Part shown: in pieces, positions 17,397-26,786 of the stretch
How the letters are laid out: each line of letters starts with the position of its first letter
How positions within the stretch are numbered: position 1 is the stretch's first letter
DNA from: Chromohalobacter marismortui
GTDB lineage: Bacteria; Pseudomonadota; Gammaproteobacteria; Pseudomonadales; Halomonadaceae
Direction: 5' to 3'
Assembly: GCF_004364315.1 (NCBI RefSeq)
Contig: NZ_SOBR01000002.1
Location: forward strand, 124,001-188,000
Length of the DNA: 64,000 nucleotides
Program-made: the position numbers and the translations under genes
The notes under the pieces: generated by a model
The model's input: only the letters and a program-made list of their open reading frames with translations
What the model was told of the DNA's origin: nothing
The model's database searches: none

Positions 17397-20258
17397 TCAC
17401 CCCTCGAGCGCCGTCGCCACCTCGCCACGCTGCAACCGGCTGGCGGCGTACTTGAACTCGGGGATCTTGCCGAACGGATCGAGCACCGGATTGGTCAGGA
17501 TATTGGCCGCCGCCTCCAGATAGCAGAACGGTACGAACACCATGCCTGACTGCATCAAGGGATCGGCGCGCGTTTTCAGGGTGATGCTGCCGCGACGAGT
17601 GGTAATGGTGATCGGCTCGCCCGGCGATAGCCGCAGGCGGCCCAGCTCCGACGGCGCGAGGCTGGCCACCGCTTCGGGCTCGAGCTCATCGAGGACCCGA
17701 GTACGCCGGGTCATGGAGCCGGTGTGCCAATGTTCCAGTTGGCGCCCGGTGATCAACACCGTGGGATAGTCGTCATCGATGGGCTCATCCGGCGGCAGTG
17801 GCCGGGTCGGCGTGAACGTCGCCCGCCCGCTCCCGGTGGGGAAGGCGTCGGAGAACACCACATCAAAGCCGGAGGCATCCTCGGCGGGGCAGGGATAGGT
17901 CACCGAGCTCTCGCGTTCCAGCCGGGCCCACGAAATGTGATCGAGCGACGCCATGCCCTGCTTCATCTCGTCGAACACCTCGCGCGGATGCGTGTAATGC
18001 CAGTCCAGGCCCAGGCGATTGGCGAGCTGCTGGATGATCCACCAGTCGGGCTTCGCCTCACCGGGTAGCGGCACCGCAGCGCGACCGAGCTGCACCTGAC
18101 GGTTGGTGTTGGTCACGCTGCCGTCTTTTTCCGGCCAGCTCGAGGCCGGCAGGATCACATCGGCGAACTGCGCGGTCTCGGTGACGAACAGATCCTGCAC
18201 CACCAGATGCTCGAGCTTGGCCAGCGCTGCCCGGGCGTGATCGAGGTCCGGGTCGGACATCGCGGGATTCTCGCCGAGGATGTACATCCCCTTGATGGTA
18301 CCGGTAGCGATGGCATGCATGATCTCCACCACCGTGAGGCCTGGCGTCGCATCCAGCGGCGAGTTCCACAGTTCCTCGAAGGCACTGCGCATCTGGGCGT
18401 CGCCCACCGGTTGATAGTCTGGCAACACCATGGGAATCAGGCCGGCATCGGAGGCGCCCTGGACGTTGTTCTGGCCGCGCAGCGGATGCAAGCCGGTCCC
18501 GGGACGGCCGGTCTGGCCGCAGGCCAGCGCCAGCGAGATCAGGCAGCGGGCGTTGTCGGTGCCATGCACGTGCTGGGAAATGCCCATGCCCCAGAAGATC
18601 ATCGCCCGCTCGGCCTGGGCATACAGCCGTGCAAGCTCGCGAATCCGCTCGGGCTCGACGCCGCAGGCGGGCGACATCGCTTCGGGCGTCATGTCACGCA
18701 CATGGGCCTTGAGGGCCTCGAAGCCCTCGGTATGGGCATCGATATAGGCCTGATCATAGAGCGCCTCGCCGATGATGACGTTGAGCATGGCGTTGTAGAG
18801 CGAGACATCGCCACCGGGCGTGAAACGCACACTGCGATGCGCGTAGGCATCCAGTGCCTGGCCGCGTGGATCGAGGACGATCAGTTTGGTGCCGTTTCTG
18901 GCCGCCTGCTTGAAGTAGGTGGCCGCCACGGGATGGTTGATCGTCGGATTGCAGCCGGTGAGGATCACGACATCGGCCTCTAGCGCCTGCATGAAGGAGG
19001 CGGTCACCGCGCCCGAGCCGATGCACTCCATCAGTGCCGCCACCGAGCTGGCATGGCACAGCCGGGTGCAATGGTCCACATGGTTGGAACCGAAGCCGGT
19101 GCGTACCAGCTTCTGGAACAGCCAGGCTTCCTCGTTGGAGCATTTGGCGCTGCCGAAGCCGGCCAGGGCATCGGGACCGTGGGCTGCCTTGAGCGCAGAA
19201 AGTCCGCCGGCGGCAAGCTCCAGTGCCTCGTCCCAGCTCGCTTCAAAGAAGTGGGTCAGCGGTTGAGCCGGATCGAAGCCGGGATCGAGCCCCTTGGGCA
19301 CCCCCGGTTTGCGGATCAGTGGCGTGGTCAAGCGTGACGGGTGACGCGGATAATCGAAGCCGAAGCGGCCCTTGACGCATAACCGGTTCTGGTTGGAAGG
19401 GCCCTCGCGCCCTTCGACGAAGAGAATCGCGTCGTCCTTGACATGGTAGGTGAGCTGACAGCCCACGCCGCAGTAGGGGCACACGGAATCGACGCTGCGG
19501 TCGGCCACCCGGGAATCGCCGCGCCCCGCTTCGTCGACCAGGGTCGCCGGCATCAGGGCCCCGGTCGGGCAGGCCTGGACGCACTCGCCGCAGGCCACGC
19601 AGGTGCTATCACCCATGGGGTCGTCGAAATCGAAGACGACCTTGGCTGCCGCACCGCGATGGGCCATGCCGATGACGTCATTGCCCTGGACCTCGCGACA
19701 GGCACGCACGCAGAGATTGCACCCGATGCAGGCGTCGAGGTTGACGTTCATGGCCGAATGGCTGGCGTCATGGGTCGACGAGGCGCGCCGCGAATGCTCG
19801 GGAAGGTGCACATGGTGTACGGTGGCCGACGCTCGCTCGGCCCGCGCCGGTAGCCGTCGGCGCACCGCCGTGGCATCGATGGCCAGCTGATCGGCCATGG
19901 CCCAGAAGTGGCTGGAACGGTCAGGGCTGTCGTCACGCGCCGGCTGGTCGACCAGCAGCAGCTCCATGACGCCTTCCCGCGCCGTGCGGGCCCGCTCTGA
20001 ACTGGCGCTCTTGACCACCATGCCGGGGACGGCCTCGCGCAGGCAACTGGCGGCCAGGGCACGCTCGCCCTCGATCTCCACCATGCAGGCGCGGCAATTG
20101 CCGTCGGCGCGGTAGCCACTGGCATCCTTGAAGCACAGGTGAGGAATGCTCTCGCCGGCACGCTTGGCCACCTGCCAGAGCGTCTCCCCGGCAGTGGCGC
20201 TGACGGCCACTCCGTCCAGGGTCAGGGTGAAGCTTGTGTTCGAGCGTTGCTTGCTCAT
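17397..20258 (-). CDS. fdhF: NAD-linked formate dehydrogenase alpha (molybdenum/tungsten) subunit
   Basis: 953 residues. An N-terminal [2Fe-2S] ferredoxin domain (CFKDASGYRADGNCRACMVEIEG) is followed by two [4Fe-4S] ferredoxin motifs (CIGCNLCVRACREV and CVACGECVQACP), then the molybdopterin domain starting CPYCGVGCQLTYH. The catalytic Cys-His is visible in CTRLCHASSVAALM, and the C-terminal dinucleotide-binding domain has TGRQLEHWHTGSMTRRT. It oxidises formate to CO2 in the cytoplasm. Compared with Cupriavidus-type FdsA, the His/Cys3 cluster motif expected between residues about 95 and 150 is not visible. RBS AGGGAGA. The beta gene ends 12 bases upstream. Confidence 0.92.
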   Translation of the reverse strand: MSKQRSNTSFTLTLDGVAVSATAGETLWQVAKRAGESIPHLCFKDASGYRADGNCRACMVEIEGERALAASCLREAVPGMVVKSASSERARTAREGVMELLLVDQPARDDSPDRSSHFWAMADQLAIDATAVRRRLPARAERASATVHHVHLPEHSRRASSTHDASHSAMNVNLDACIGCNLCVRACREVQGNDVIGMAHRGAAAKVVFDFDDPMGDSTCVACGECVQACPTGALMPATLVDEAGRGDSRVADRSVDSVCPYCGVGCQLTYHVKDDAILFVEGREGPSNQNRLCVKGRFGFDYPRHPSRLTTPLIRKPGVPKGLDPGFDPAQPLTHFFEASWDEALELAAGGLSALKAAHGPDALAGFGSAKCSNEEAWLFQKLVRTGFGSNHVDHCTRLCHASSVAALMECIGSGAVTASFMQALEADVVILTGCNPTINHPVAATYFKQAARNGTKLIVLDPRGQALDAYAHRSVRFTPGGDVSLYNAMLNVIIGEALYDQAYIDAHTEGFEALKAHVRDMTPEAMSPACGVEPERIRELARLYAQAERAMIFWGMGISQHVHGTDNARCLISLALACGQTGRPGTGLHPLRGQNNVQGASDAGLIPMVLPDYQPVGDAQMRSAFEELWNSPLDATPGLTVVEIMHAIATGTIKGMYILGENPAMSDPDLDHARAALAKLEHLVVQDLFVTETAQFADVILPASSWPEKDGSVTNTNRQVQLGRAAVPLPGEAKPDWWIIQQLANRLGLDWHYTHPREVFDEMKQGMASLDHISWARLERESSVTYPCPAEDASGFDVVFSDAFPTGSGRATFTPTRPLPPDEPIDDDYPTVLITGRQLEHWHTGSMTRRTRVLDELEPEAVASLAPSELGRLRLSPGEPITITTRRGSITLKTRADPLMQSGMVFVPFCYLEAAANILTNPVLDPFGKIPEFKYAASRLQRGEVATALEG

Positions 20259-20270
20259 GCCATGTCTCCC

Positions 20271-21989
20271 TTATCCCTTGACGATCACGTTCTGGGCGGC
20301 GAGTTCACCGCGGAAGTCCTTGAGCAGCCCCAGCACCGGATTGGGCGCCGCCTGGCCGAGGCCGCAGATGGAGGCATCCATCATCACCTGCGAGAGGCGC
20401 GTCAGGGTCGCGGCATCCCATTCGTCGCCCTCGAGCAGGGTCAGCATCTTCTCGGTGCCTACCCGACAAGGGGTGCACTGACCGCAGGACTCGTCGGCGA
20501 AGAAGGCCAGCAGATTGGTGGCGACGCCACGCAGATCGTCCCGGTCGGACAACACGATCACCGCCGCCGAGCCGATGAAGCCGCCATGCGCCTGGAGGGT
20601 GTCGAAGTCCAGCGGCACGTTCGCCTTGGACGCCGGCAGAATGCCGCCGGAGGCGCCGCCGGGTAGATAAGCAGCCAAGCGGTGGCCCTCGGCCATGCCA
20701 CCGCAATATTCCTCGATCAACTCCTCGAGGGTGATGCCCGCCGGGGCCAGGTGCACGCCGGGGTGCTTGACCCGGCCGGAGACCGAGAAGCTGCGCAGCC
20801 CCACCCGCCCGTGGCGGCCCTGGCGCGCGAAGGCCTCGGCGCCGCGCTGCCAGATCAGCGGAATCCAGTAGACGGTTTCCACGTTGTTGACCAGCGTGGG
20901 ACGATCGAACAACCCTCTCTGGGCGACGAAGGGCGGCCGATGGCGAGGCTTGCCGGGCTTGCCCTCCAGCGACTCGATCATCGCCGACTCCTCGCCGCAG
21001 ATATAGGCACCGGCGCCGCGCCGCAGCACGATATAGCCCGGCGTCACCAGGCCCTCGTCCTCGAGCTCGGCGATCGCCTCGCGCAATACGCGGTGCAGGC
21101 CCGGATACTCGTCGCGCAGGTAAATGTAGAGCGCCTCGGCCTCCACCGCCCAGGCGCTGACCAGGGCGCCCTCGAGGAAGCGGTGCGGCGCGCGCTCCAG
21201 ATAGATGCGATCCTTGAAGGTGCCGGGCTCGCCTTCGTCGGCGTTGATGGCACAGTAGCGCGGCCCCGCTTCCTGGCGCACGAAGGTCCATTTCTTGAAG
21301 GTGGGAAAGCCGGCGCCGCCCAGGCCGCGCAGATTGGCGGTTTCCAGCGCCTGCATCAGCGCCTCGACCGTGACGCGTCCCGCGTGGCAGTCGGCGAGCA
21401 ACGCATGGCCACCCTCGGCGCGATAATCCGCCAGCCGCTGCCAAAGAATCGCCTCGGGATGGTAATGACCGGTATCGATCACCGAGGCCACCCCTTCATG
21501 GGTAGCGAAGCACACGTGATGATGCCCCACTTCCACCACCGGCGCGGTATCGCAGCGCCCCATGCAAGGGGCTCGCACCACCCGGACCGCTTCCGGATCG
21601 ACGCCGGCCGCCAGCTTTGCCTTGAGCGCCTCGGCACCGGCCAGCCGGCAGGACAGCGAATCGCAGACCCGCACCGTCACCTCGGGGGGTGGCGACTGAT
21701 CGTCATGGACCACGTCGAAATGCGCGTAAAAGGTCGCCGTCTCATAGATCGCGGCCATGGGCAGATTCATGTAGGTGGCAAGCGCGCGAAGCATCACCAG
21801 CGAGAGGTGGCCCTGGGCATCCTGGAGGGTGTGCAGATGCTCGATCAGGAGGTCGCGGCGGCGCCGTTCATCGTCCTCGCGTTCATCGCCGAGGAGTTGG
21901 CGAAGCGCCGCCAGCGCGACGGGGGGCAGATCACGGCCACGGAGCTTGTTGCGGAAACGACGCTTGGGAGTGAGAGTCTCGACGGTCAT
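20271..21989 (-). CDS. Formate dehydrogenase NuoE-NuoF fusion subunit (gamma-beta)
   Basis: 572 residues from the ATG at 21989; the frame is open further upstream but without family similarity. Residues 1-170 are NuoE/FdsG-like with [2Fe-2S] ligands in VCDSLSCRLAG and CMGRCDTAP. The rest is NuoF/FdsB-like: RGLGGAGFPTFKKW for FMN, NADEGEPGTFKDR for NADH, and CGQCTPCRVGTEKM with a distal Cys (ASICGLGQAAPNP) for [4Fe-4S]. It carries electrons from the alpha subunit to NAD. In many bacteria these are separate genes, so this is a natural fusion. It is co-transcribed with fdhF. Confidence 0.9.
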   Translation of the reverse strand: MTVETLTPKRRFRNKLRGRDLPPVALAALRQLLGDEREDDERRRRDLLIEHLHTLQDAQGHLSLVMLRALATYMNLPMAAIYETATFYAHFDVVHDDQSPPPEVTVRVCDSLSCRLAGAEALKAKLAAGVDPEAVRVVRAPCMGRCDTAPVVEVGHHHVCFATHEGVASVIDTGHYHPEAILWQRLADYRAEGGHALLADCHAGRVTVEALMQALETANLRGLGGAGFPTFKKWTFVRQEAGPRYCAINADEGEPGTFKDRIYLERAPHRFLEGALVSAWAVEAEALYIYLRDEYPGLHRVLREAIAELEDEGLVTPGYIVLRRGAGAYICGEESAMIESLEGKPGKPRHRPPFVAQRGLFDRPTLVNNVETVYWIPLIWQRGAEAFARQGRHGRVGLRSFSVSGRVKHPGVHLAPAGITLEELIEEYCGGMAEGHRLAAYLPGGASGGILPASKANVPLDFDTLQAHGGFIGSAAVIVLSDRDDLRGVATNLLAFFADESCGQCTPCRVGTEKMLTLLEGDEWDAATLTRLSQVMMDASICGLGQAAPNPVLGLLKDFRGELAAQNVIVKG

Positions 21990-22115
21990 GGCGTGCTCGT
22001 TATTATCGATAGGCACTTGCCCGGGGACGTGCTGGACGGCGGGACGGACCGCCATCGACAACGGCCCCCGGATATCGGCCACCCTGTCCTGAGACAGGCG
22101 CCTCGTTGCAGGTTA

Positions 22116-22136
22116 GCCCCGGTCGCGTGCCGGGGC
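22116..22136 (-). terminator. Hairpin after fdhA
   Basis: GCCCCGG / CCGGGGC stem with a 7-base loop, 13 bases beyond the fdhA stop on the minus strand, without a T-run. A second small hairpin (CCTGTC / GACAGG, 22083-22098) follows. It may only attenuate transcription into the formate dehydrogenase genes. Confidence 0.4.
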
Positions 22137-22148
22137 CATTCACACCGC

Positions 22149-23342
22149 TCAGGCGGCCACGCTGCCATGTGGGTCGATGACGAATTTCTTGGCCACGCCG
22201 CCGTCGAAGTCCGCATACCCACGCGGCGCTTCGTCCAGGGAGATGATCTCGACGTTGACCGCATCGGCGAGGTTCACCTTGTCGAACAGGATCGCCTGCA
22301 TCAGCTGCCGGTGATATTTCATCACCGGGCACTGACCGGTATGGAAAGAATGAGACTTGGCCCAGCCCTGCCCGAGGCGCATCGAGAGGTTGCCGTGCTG
22401 GGCTTCCTGGCTCTCGGCACCGGGGTCTTCGGTGACGTACAACCCGGGGATGCCGATCTGGCCGCCGGCCCGGGTGACGTCCATGCAGGCATTGAGCACC
22501 GTGGCGGGCTGCTCATGCGCATGATTGTGACCATGACAGCGCGCCTCGAAGCCGACCGCATCCACTGCACTGTCCACTTCGCGTTCGCCGAGGATCGACT
22601 CCAGCATGTCGGGCATGGGCGTGTCCTGGCGCAGGTCCAGGGTCTCGCAACCGAAACTCTTGGCTTGGTCGAGACGCTGCGGGTTCATATCGCCGACGAT
22701 GACACAGGCAGCCCCCAGCAGTTGGGCGGAGACCGCTGCGGCCAGTCCCACGGGGCCGGCACCGGCGATATAAACGGTGCTGCCGGGGCCGACACCGGCG
22801 GTGGCGCAACCGTGGAAGCCGGTAGGAAAGATATCGGAGAGCAACGTCAAATCGCGGATCTTGTCCATGGCGATGTCACGGTCGGGGAACTTCAGCAGGT
22901 TGAAGTCCGCATAGGGCACCATGACGTATTCGGACTGGCCACCGACCCAGCCGCCCATGTCGACATATCCGTAAGCGGCACCCGGGCGAGCTGGATTGAC
23001 GTTGAGGCAGATGCCCGTCTGCCCCTCCTTGCAGTTGCGGCAACGTCCACAGGCAATGTTGAAAGGGACCGAAACGATATCGCCGACACTGACGAACTCG
23101 ACGTCGCGCCCGCACTCGATGACCTCGCCGGTGATCTCGTGTCCCAGCACCATGCCGGCAGGCGCGGTGGTACGCCCGCGCACCATGTGCTGGTCACTGC
23201 CGCATATGTTGGTGGTGACGACCTTGAGTATCACACCGTGCTGGCACTTGCGATCTCCCAGCGCCAGCTCGGGAAAGGCTATCGGTTGAACTTCGACGTG
23301 GCCGGCGCCCATGTAGATCACGCCGCGGTTGGCTGCACTCAT
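22149..23342 (-). CDS. fdhA: Glutathione-independent formaldehyde dehydrogenase
   Basis: 397 residues from the ATG at 23342 (RBS AAAGGA). A zinc-dependent medium-chain dehydrogenase of the Pseudomonas putida FdhA type: catalytic zinc region TTNICGSDQHMVRGR and GHEITGEV, structural zinc CGRCRNCKEGQTGIC, and nucleotide-binding AGAGPVGLAAAVSAQLLGA. The long insert around 285-330 with CHGHNHAHEQPATVLN is typical of this nicotinoprotein-like subgroup, which dismutates or oxidises formaldehyde to formate. It sits directly upstream of formate dehydrogenase and the sox operon, so it handles formaldehyde from the demethylation steps. Confidence 0.93.
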   Translation of the reverse strand: MSAANRGVIYMGAGHVEVQPIAFPELALGDRKCQHGVILKVVTTNICGSDQHMVRGRTTAPAGMVLGHEITGEVIECGRDVEFVSVGDIVSVPFNIACGRCRNCKEGQTGICLNVNPARPGAAYGYVDMGGWVGGQSEYVMVPYADFNLLKFPDRDIAMDKIRDLTLLSDIFPTGFHGCATAGVGPGSTVYIAGAGPVGLAAAVSAQLLGAACVIVGDMNPQRLDQAKSFGCETLDLRQDTPMPDMLESILGEREVDSAVDAVGFEARCHGHNHAHEQPATVLNACMDVTRAGGQIGIPGLYVTEDPGAESQEAQHGNLSMRLGQGWAKSHSFHTGQCPVMKYHRQLMQAILFDKVNLADAVNVEIISLDEAPRGYADFDGGVAKKFVIDPHGSVAA

Positions 23343-23376
23343 GGCTATTGTCCTTTGATTCGTGGTGAGAGGCGTC

Positions 23377-23392
23377 GTGGCGTCAACGCCAC
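23377..23392. promoter_or_regulatory. Palindrome upstream of fdhA
   Basis: GTGGCGT / ACGCCAC around a 2-base centre, 35-50 bases upstream of the fdhA start. Position and symmetry fit a repressor or activator site; it could also be chance in GC-rich DNA. The remaining sequence up to 23618 shows nothing else clear. Confidence 0.35.
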
Positions 23393-23618
23393 TCTTCGAC
23401 CATAGCCCTCTTGCTGGTGCGGACTGTTCCCAACGAGTCATCGCCATGCTCAAAAGAGACATTTTCCGCCCGTGAAGGCCAGTGGCTCTTTGGCGAAGCA
23501 ATCCTTCGTCGGCTTATCGTAAGCGCGACTTGTTCCCACACCAGGGGCATGGTATCCAAGCAATGAGCAAAATACGTCTCGCCTCGGGGCGTTGTCGCCC
23601 ACCACATCGGAGTCCGCC

Positions 23619-24797
23619 ATGGAGGTCTCGCCCACCATCACCGCGTCTCGTTCCCAGCCCGCTCGCCTGACCGGCATGAGCTGGGCGCATTTTCTCAACG
23701 ACGGCGCCGCCAATTACCTGCCGGGCGTGCTGCCGGCGATTCTGATCTCGCTCAATCTCTCGGTAGCCCTGGCGGGCACGATCATGGCCGCCCTGTTGAT
23801 GGGCCAGGCCTTGCAACCGTTGGTGGGGCTCTTCGCCGACCGTGTCGGCGGTCGCGTCATGGTGGCTCTGGGGCTGGCTGGCTCGTCGCTGGGTGGCGCG
23901 CTGATAGGCTTCGCCTCCGGCTTCTGGTCGCTGATCGGCATTCTGGTGATGATCGGCATTGCCAACGCCTTCTTTCACCCCCAGGCGCTGGCCGGCATCC
24001 GTCAACTGGGCGGCGAACGGCCCGGTACCGCCATGTCGGTGTTCATGGTCGGCGGCGAGGTGGGGCGCGGCGTATGGCCGGCCGTGGCGAGCTGGGTAGT
24101 GGTGCACTGGGGCCTGGACTATCTATGGCTGCTCGCTCTGCCGGCACTCGCGACGCTGCCGTTCATGCTGCGCTGGGCACCGCGCTTGCCGCCCCGCAAC
24201 ACGCATGCCACTCCCATCGCCTGGCGCCGCCACGCCGGCCCCCTGTCGCGTCTGGTGGCGTTTTCCACGCTGCGCTCGCTGATGATTCTCTCGGTGGTGA
24301 CCTATGTGCCGCTGATGTGGACCCAGGCGGGGGGCGATCTCACCACCGGCGCCAGCTTCATCACCGTTCTGCTGGTCGTCGGCGTGATCGGCAATCTCGG
24401 CGGCGGACGGCTCTCGGATCATTTCGGCCGCCGCCCGGTACTGATCGCCGCCATGAGCATCTCGGTGATCATGCTCGCCGCCTTCCTGCTGGCCGAAGGT
24501 CTCTGGCTGTGGATCGTGCTCGGCGTGCTGGGCATCAGCCTGTTCGCGACCCTGCCGCTGGGCATCCTCATCGCTCAGGACATCCTGCCCGAGAACCGCT
24601 CGCTGGGATCGGGCATGGCACTGGGACTCGCCAATGCCCTGGCCGCGCTGGGCGTGATGCTGCTGGGACCGGTTGCCGCGCTGTGGGCACCCGCGGCACC
24701 GTTGTGGATCGCCCTGGGCGGTGGCGTGATCAGCATCTTGCTCGCCAGTGGCCTGCCCGAGCACCGGGAAACGACTCCGCGCTCAGGCACATCTTGA
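23619..24797 (+). CDS. Major facilitator superfamily transporter
   Basis: 392 residues from the ATG at 23619 (GGAG six bases upstream), about 12 hydrophobic segments. The motif GLFADRVGGRVMV (about 74-86) is the MFS loop 2-3 signature, and GGRLSDHFGRRPVL repeats it in the second half. The start (MSWAHFLNDGAANYLPGVLPAIL) resembles the fosmidomycin-resistance-like FSR group. The substrate is unknown. It is divergent from fdhA and lies 61 bases before the alpha/beta hydrolase gene on the same strand, so the two may form a unit. Confidence 0.85.
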   Translation: MEVSPTITASRSQPARLTGMSWAHFLNDGAANYLPGVLPAILISLNLSVALAGTIMAALLMGQALQPLVGLFADRVGGRVMVALGLAGSSLGGALIGFASGFWSLIGILVMIGIANAFFHPQALAGIRQLGGERPGTAMSVFMVGGEVGRGVWPAVASWVVVHWGLDYLWLLALPALATLPFMLRWAPRLPPRNTHATPIAWRRHAGPLSRLVAFSTLRSLMILSVVTYVPLMWTQAGGDLTTGASFITVLLVVGVIGNLGGGRLSDHFGRRPVLIAAMSISVIMLAAFLLAEGLWLWIVLGVLGISLFATLPLGILIAQDILPENRSLGSGMALGLANALAALGVMLLGPVAALWAPAAPLWIALGGGVISILLASGLPEHRETTPRSGTS

Positions 24798-24858
24798 GCG
24801 AAGAGACAGGCGCGTACCAGACTGTGTCGGTACCCTGACATTGCCGAGGAGCTTGCGA

Positions 24859-25680
24859 ATGCAGATCGAGTCGTTCATTCAACGCCTGACGCCGCTCGGC
24901 GATCATGCCAATGCCCCACTCGGCGAACGACGACGCCTCTATGACGCCCTGCATGCCGAACACCGTCCGACCGATCCGGAAGGCATGCAGGTCGACGACG
25001 ACATTGTGGCCGGTGTCGCCGTGCGTCGCTTCCTGCCGGCACGGCCCTTGAGCGAGTGCATCGTTTATGTGCACGGCGGCGGTTGGAACCTGGGGTCACC
25101 GAGGAGTCATCACGGGATCACCGCCGATCTCGCCGAGCGACTCGAACGCGAGGTCATCAGCGTCGACTACCGCTTGCTGCCGGAAGCGCACTACGCTGAG
25201 GCGCTGGACGATTGCCGCATGGTGGTGGAAGCGCTCGACCCCGTCGCCGTGATCGGTGACAGCGCCGGTGGTCGACTGGCGCTCGACATGGCGGGCACGA
25301 GCCAGTGGAAAGGCATGCTGGGCGTGATCTACCCGGTGGTGGGGACGCCGACACCCACAAATCTGGGCGCGGACGCCCCGCTGCTGTCGCGCGCGGATAT
25401 TCTCTCGTTGTGGGAGATGGCCGCCGACGATGTGCCGGCGCTCGATCCGCACCATCCCCCCGTCACCCTCATCGAAGCACTGGCCGTGGAGCATGACCCG
25501 CTGACGCGGCCATTGGAACAGGCCATCGAGCGCTGGCGTGCGGCAGGCGCCGCGGTCGGTTACCGCTGCGCGCCGAACATGGTGCATTCGGCCCTCCACG
25601 GTCATGCCGAATTGCCGGACATGGCCGCCGCCTGGCAGGACTTCTGCCAGGCCATGCATAAGCGCCTGGGCGACGCCTAG
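24859..25680 (+). CDS. Alpha/beta hydrolase (HSL-like esterase family)
   Basis: 273 residues from the ATG at 24859, chosen for GAGGAG upstream; the frame runs further back into the MFS gene. Oxyanion-hole motif HGGGWNLGS (about residues 74-82) and nucleophile motif GDSAGGRLALDMA with Ser near 138. The C-terminal His is likely in NMVHSALH, and the acid residue in VEHDPL. These match the acetyl-hydrolase/esterase family related to hormone-sensitive lipase. The substrate is not predictable. The stop lies 26 bases from the convergent binding-protein gene. Confidence 0.85.
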   Translation: MQIESFIQRLTPLGDHANAPLGERRRLYDALHAEHRPTDPEGMQVDDDIVAGVAVRRFLPARPLSECIVYVHGGGWNLGSPRSHHGITADLAERLEREVISVDYRLLPEAHYAEALDDCRMVVEALDPVAVIGDSAGGRLALDMAGTSQWKGMLGVIYPVVGTPTPTNLGADAPLLSRADILSLWEMAADDVPALDPHHPPVTLIEALAVEHDPLTRPLEQAIERWRAAGAAVGYRCAPNMVHSALHGHAELPDMAAAWQDFCQAMHKRLGDA

Positions 25681-25706
25681 TCCCTATAAGAAACCTCGCA
25701 CGACTG

Positions 25707-26645
25707 TCAGCTTCCCAGTTGTGCCTTGACGGCGTCGATGGCCGGCTCGCCCGCCTTGGTGGTCACGCCCTCGAGCCACTTCGCCACGGTCGCGTAGTGA
25801 TGGCGGATCCACTCGCTGGCGACCTCGTCGGCGGGACGTTCCTCGTGGCTGTATTCGTAGACCCAGGCGTTCTGGTCTTCGATCGAGACCCGATACTGCG
25901 ACAGGAAGCGATAGAGGTTGGCATCTTCCGATTGAAGCTCGGCCGGTACCACGGTCCAGACCGTGCTCTTGATCTCGGCGACGCCGCTGTCGTCGGCGTC
26001 CTTCACGTAATAAAGATCGTAGCTGACGTTCATCCAGTGCGGTTCCCAACCGACGAAGGTCACCCACTCCTGATTGGCGATCTTCTGTTCGGCGTAGGCC
26101 AGCATCGCCGTGGTCGAACTCTCGCGCAGTTCCCAGTCACCAAGCCCTGCTTTATTTGCGTCGATGGCGGCCAGAATGGCGTCGTTGATGCCGGTGCCTG
26201 CCTCGATACCCTGAATCTGGCCAGCGAAACGCTCGCGGTATTGATCGAGATCGGCGACGCTGTCGACCCCGGCTTCGTGGACGTATTCGGGCACCACCAG
26301 CCCGGAATTGGCGTTACTGATGTTGCGTGCGACCTTTGCCACCTTATCATCGGCGATCAGCGGTTCGATCATCTCTTCCTCGATGGGATACCAGCCCCCG
26401 AGATAGACCTCGAGGTCGTCGCTGGCGAGACCATTGAGGATGACCCCCACTGCCAGTTGACTCTGCTCGGTCTTGTAACCCATCGCCTCGAGCAGTTGCG
26501 CGGCAATCTCCGACTTGACCGTCACCCCCGGCCACGGCGGCACACCGAAGCGCACGGTATCGAGCTCGGCTTGTGCCGGTCCGGCGGCAGCAAGCCATGC
26601 CAGCGTTAACGAGGCAAGCGAGGAACGAAACAGACTCTTGCGCAT
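25707..26645 (-). CDS. Orphan glycine betaine-type ABC substrate-binding protein
   Basis: 312 residues with a signal peptide ending PAQA (about 26). The body is an OpuAC/ProX-type binding protein: VRFGVPPWPGVTVKSEIAAQLLEAMGY, then DLEVYLGGWYP, GIEAGTGINDAI and FVGWEPHWMN. The Trp residues are candidates for the aromatic box that holds a quaternary amine. No permease or ATPase gene is adjacent. In Pseudomonas, orphan proteins such as CaiX and BetX feed a shared Cbc permease, so a similar role is inferred. It follows etfB by 141 bases on the same strand, so it may be co-regulated with the dgc operon. Confidence 0.88.
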   Translation of the reverse strand: MRKSLFRSSLASLTLAWLAAAGPAQAELDTVRFGVPPWPGVTVKSEIAAQLLEAMGYKTEQSQLAVGVILNGLASDDLEVYLGGWYPIEEEMIEPLIADDKVAKVARNISNANSGLVVPEYVHEAGVDSVADLDQYRERFAGQIQGIEAGTGINDAILAAIDANKAGLGDWELRESSTTAMLAYAEQKIANQEWVTFVGWEPHWMNVSYDLYYVKDADDSGVAEIKSTVWTVVPAELQSEDANLYRFLSQYRVSIEDQNAWVYEYSHEERPADEVASEWIRHHYATVAKWLEGVTTKAGEPAIDAVKAQLGS

Positions 26646-26786
26646 GAGAGGACTCCATGGTCGTTTAGGTTTTCCCTACTCTGCGCCACCTCGCCGAAAA
26701 CCATTACCATCAAGCGACAAAAAATACGCACCAAGCGTCTTTCATGCGTTCTCATTGAGAGCGCTCGCCCCCTCGACGATGTGCCC

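Noticed and set aside
20682-23405. 907-residue plus-strand open frame across the formate dehydrogenase and fdhA genes
   Set aside because: It is antisense to two clearly identified genes and spans their junction; no domains are visible.
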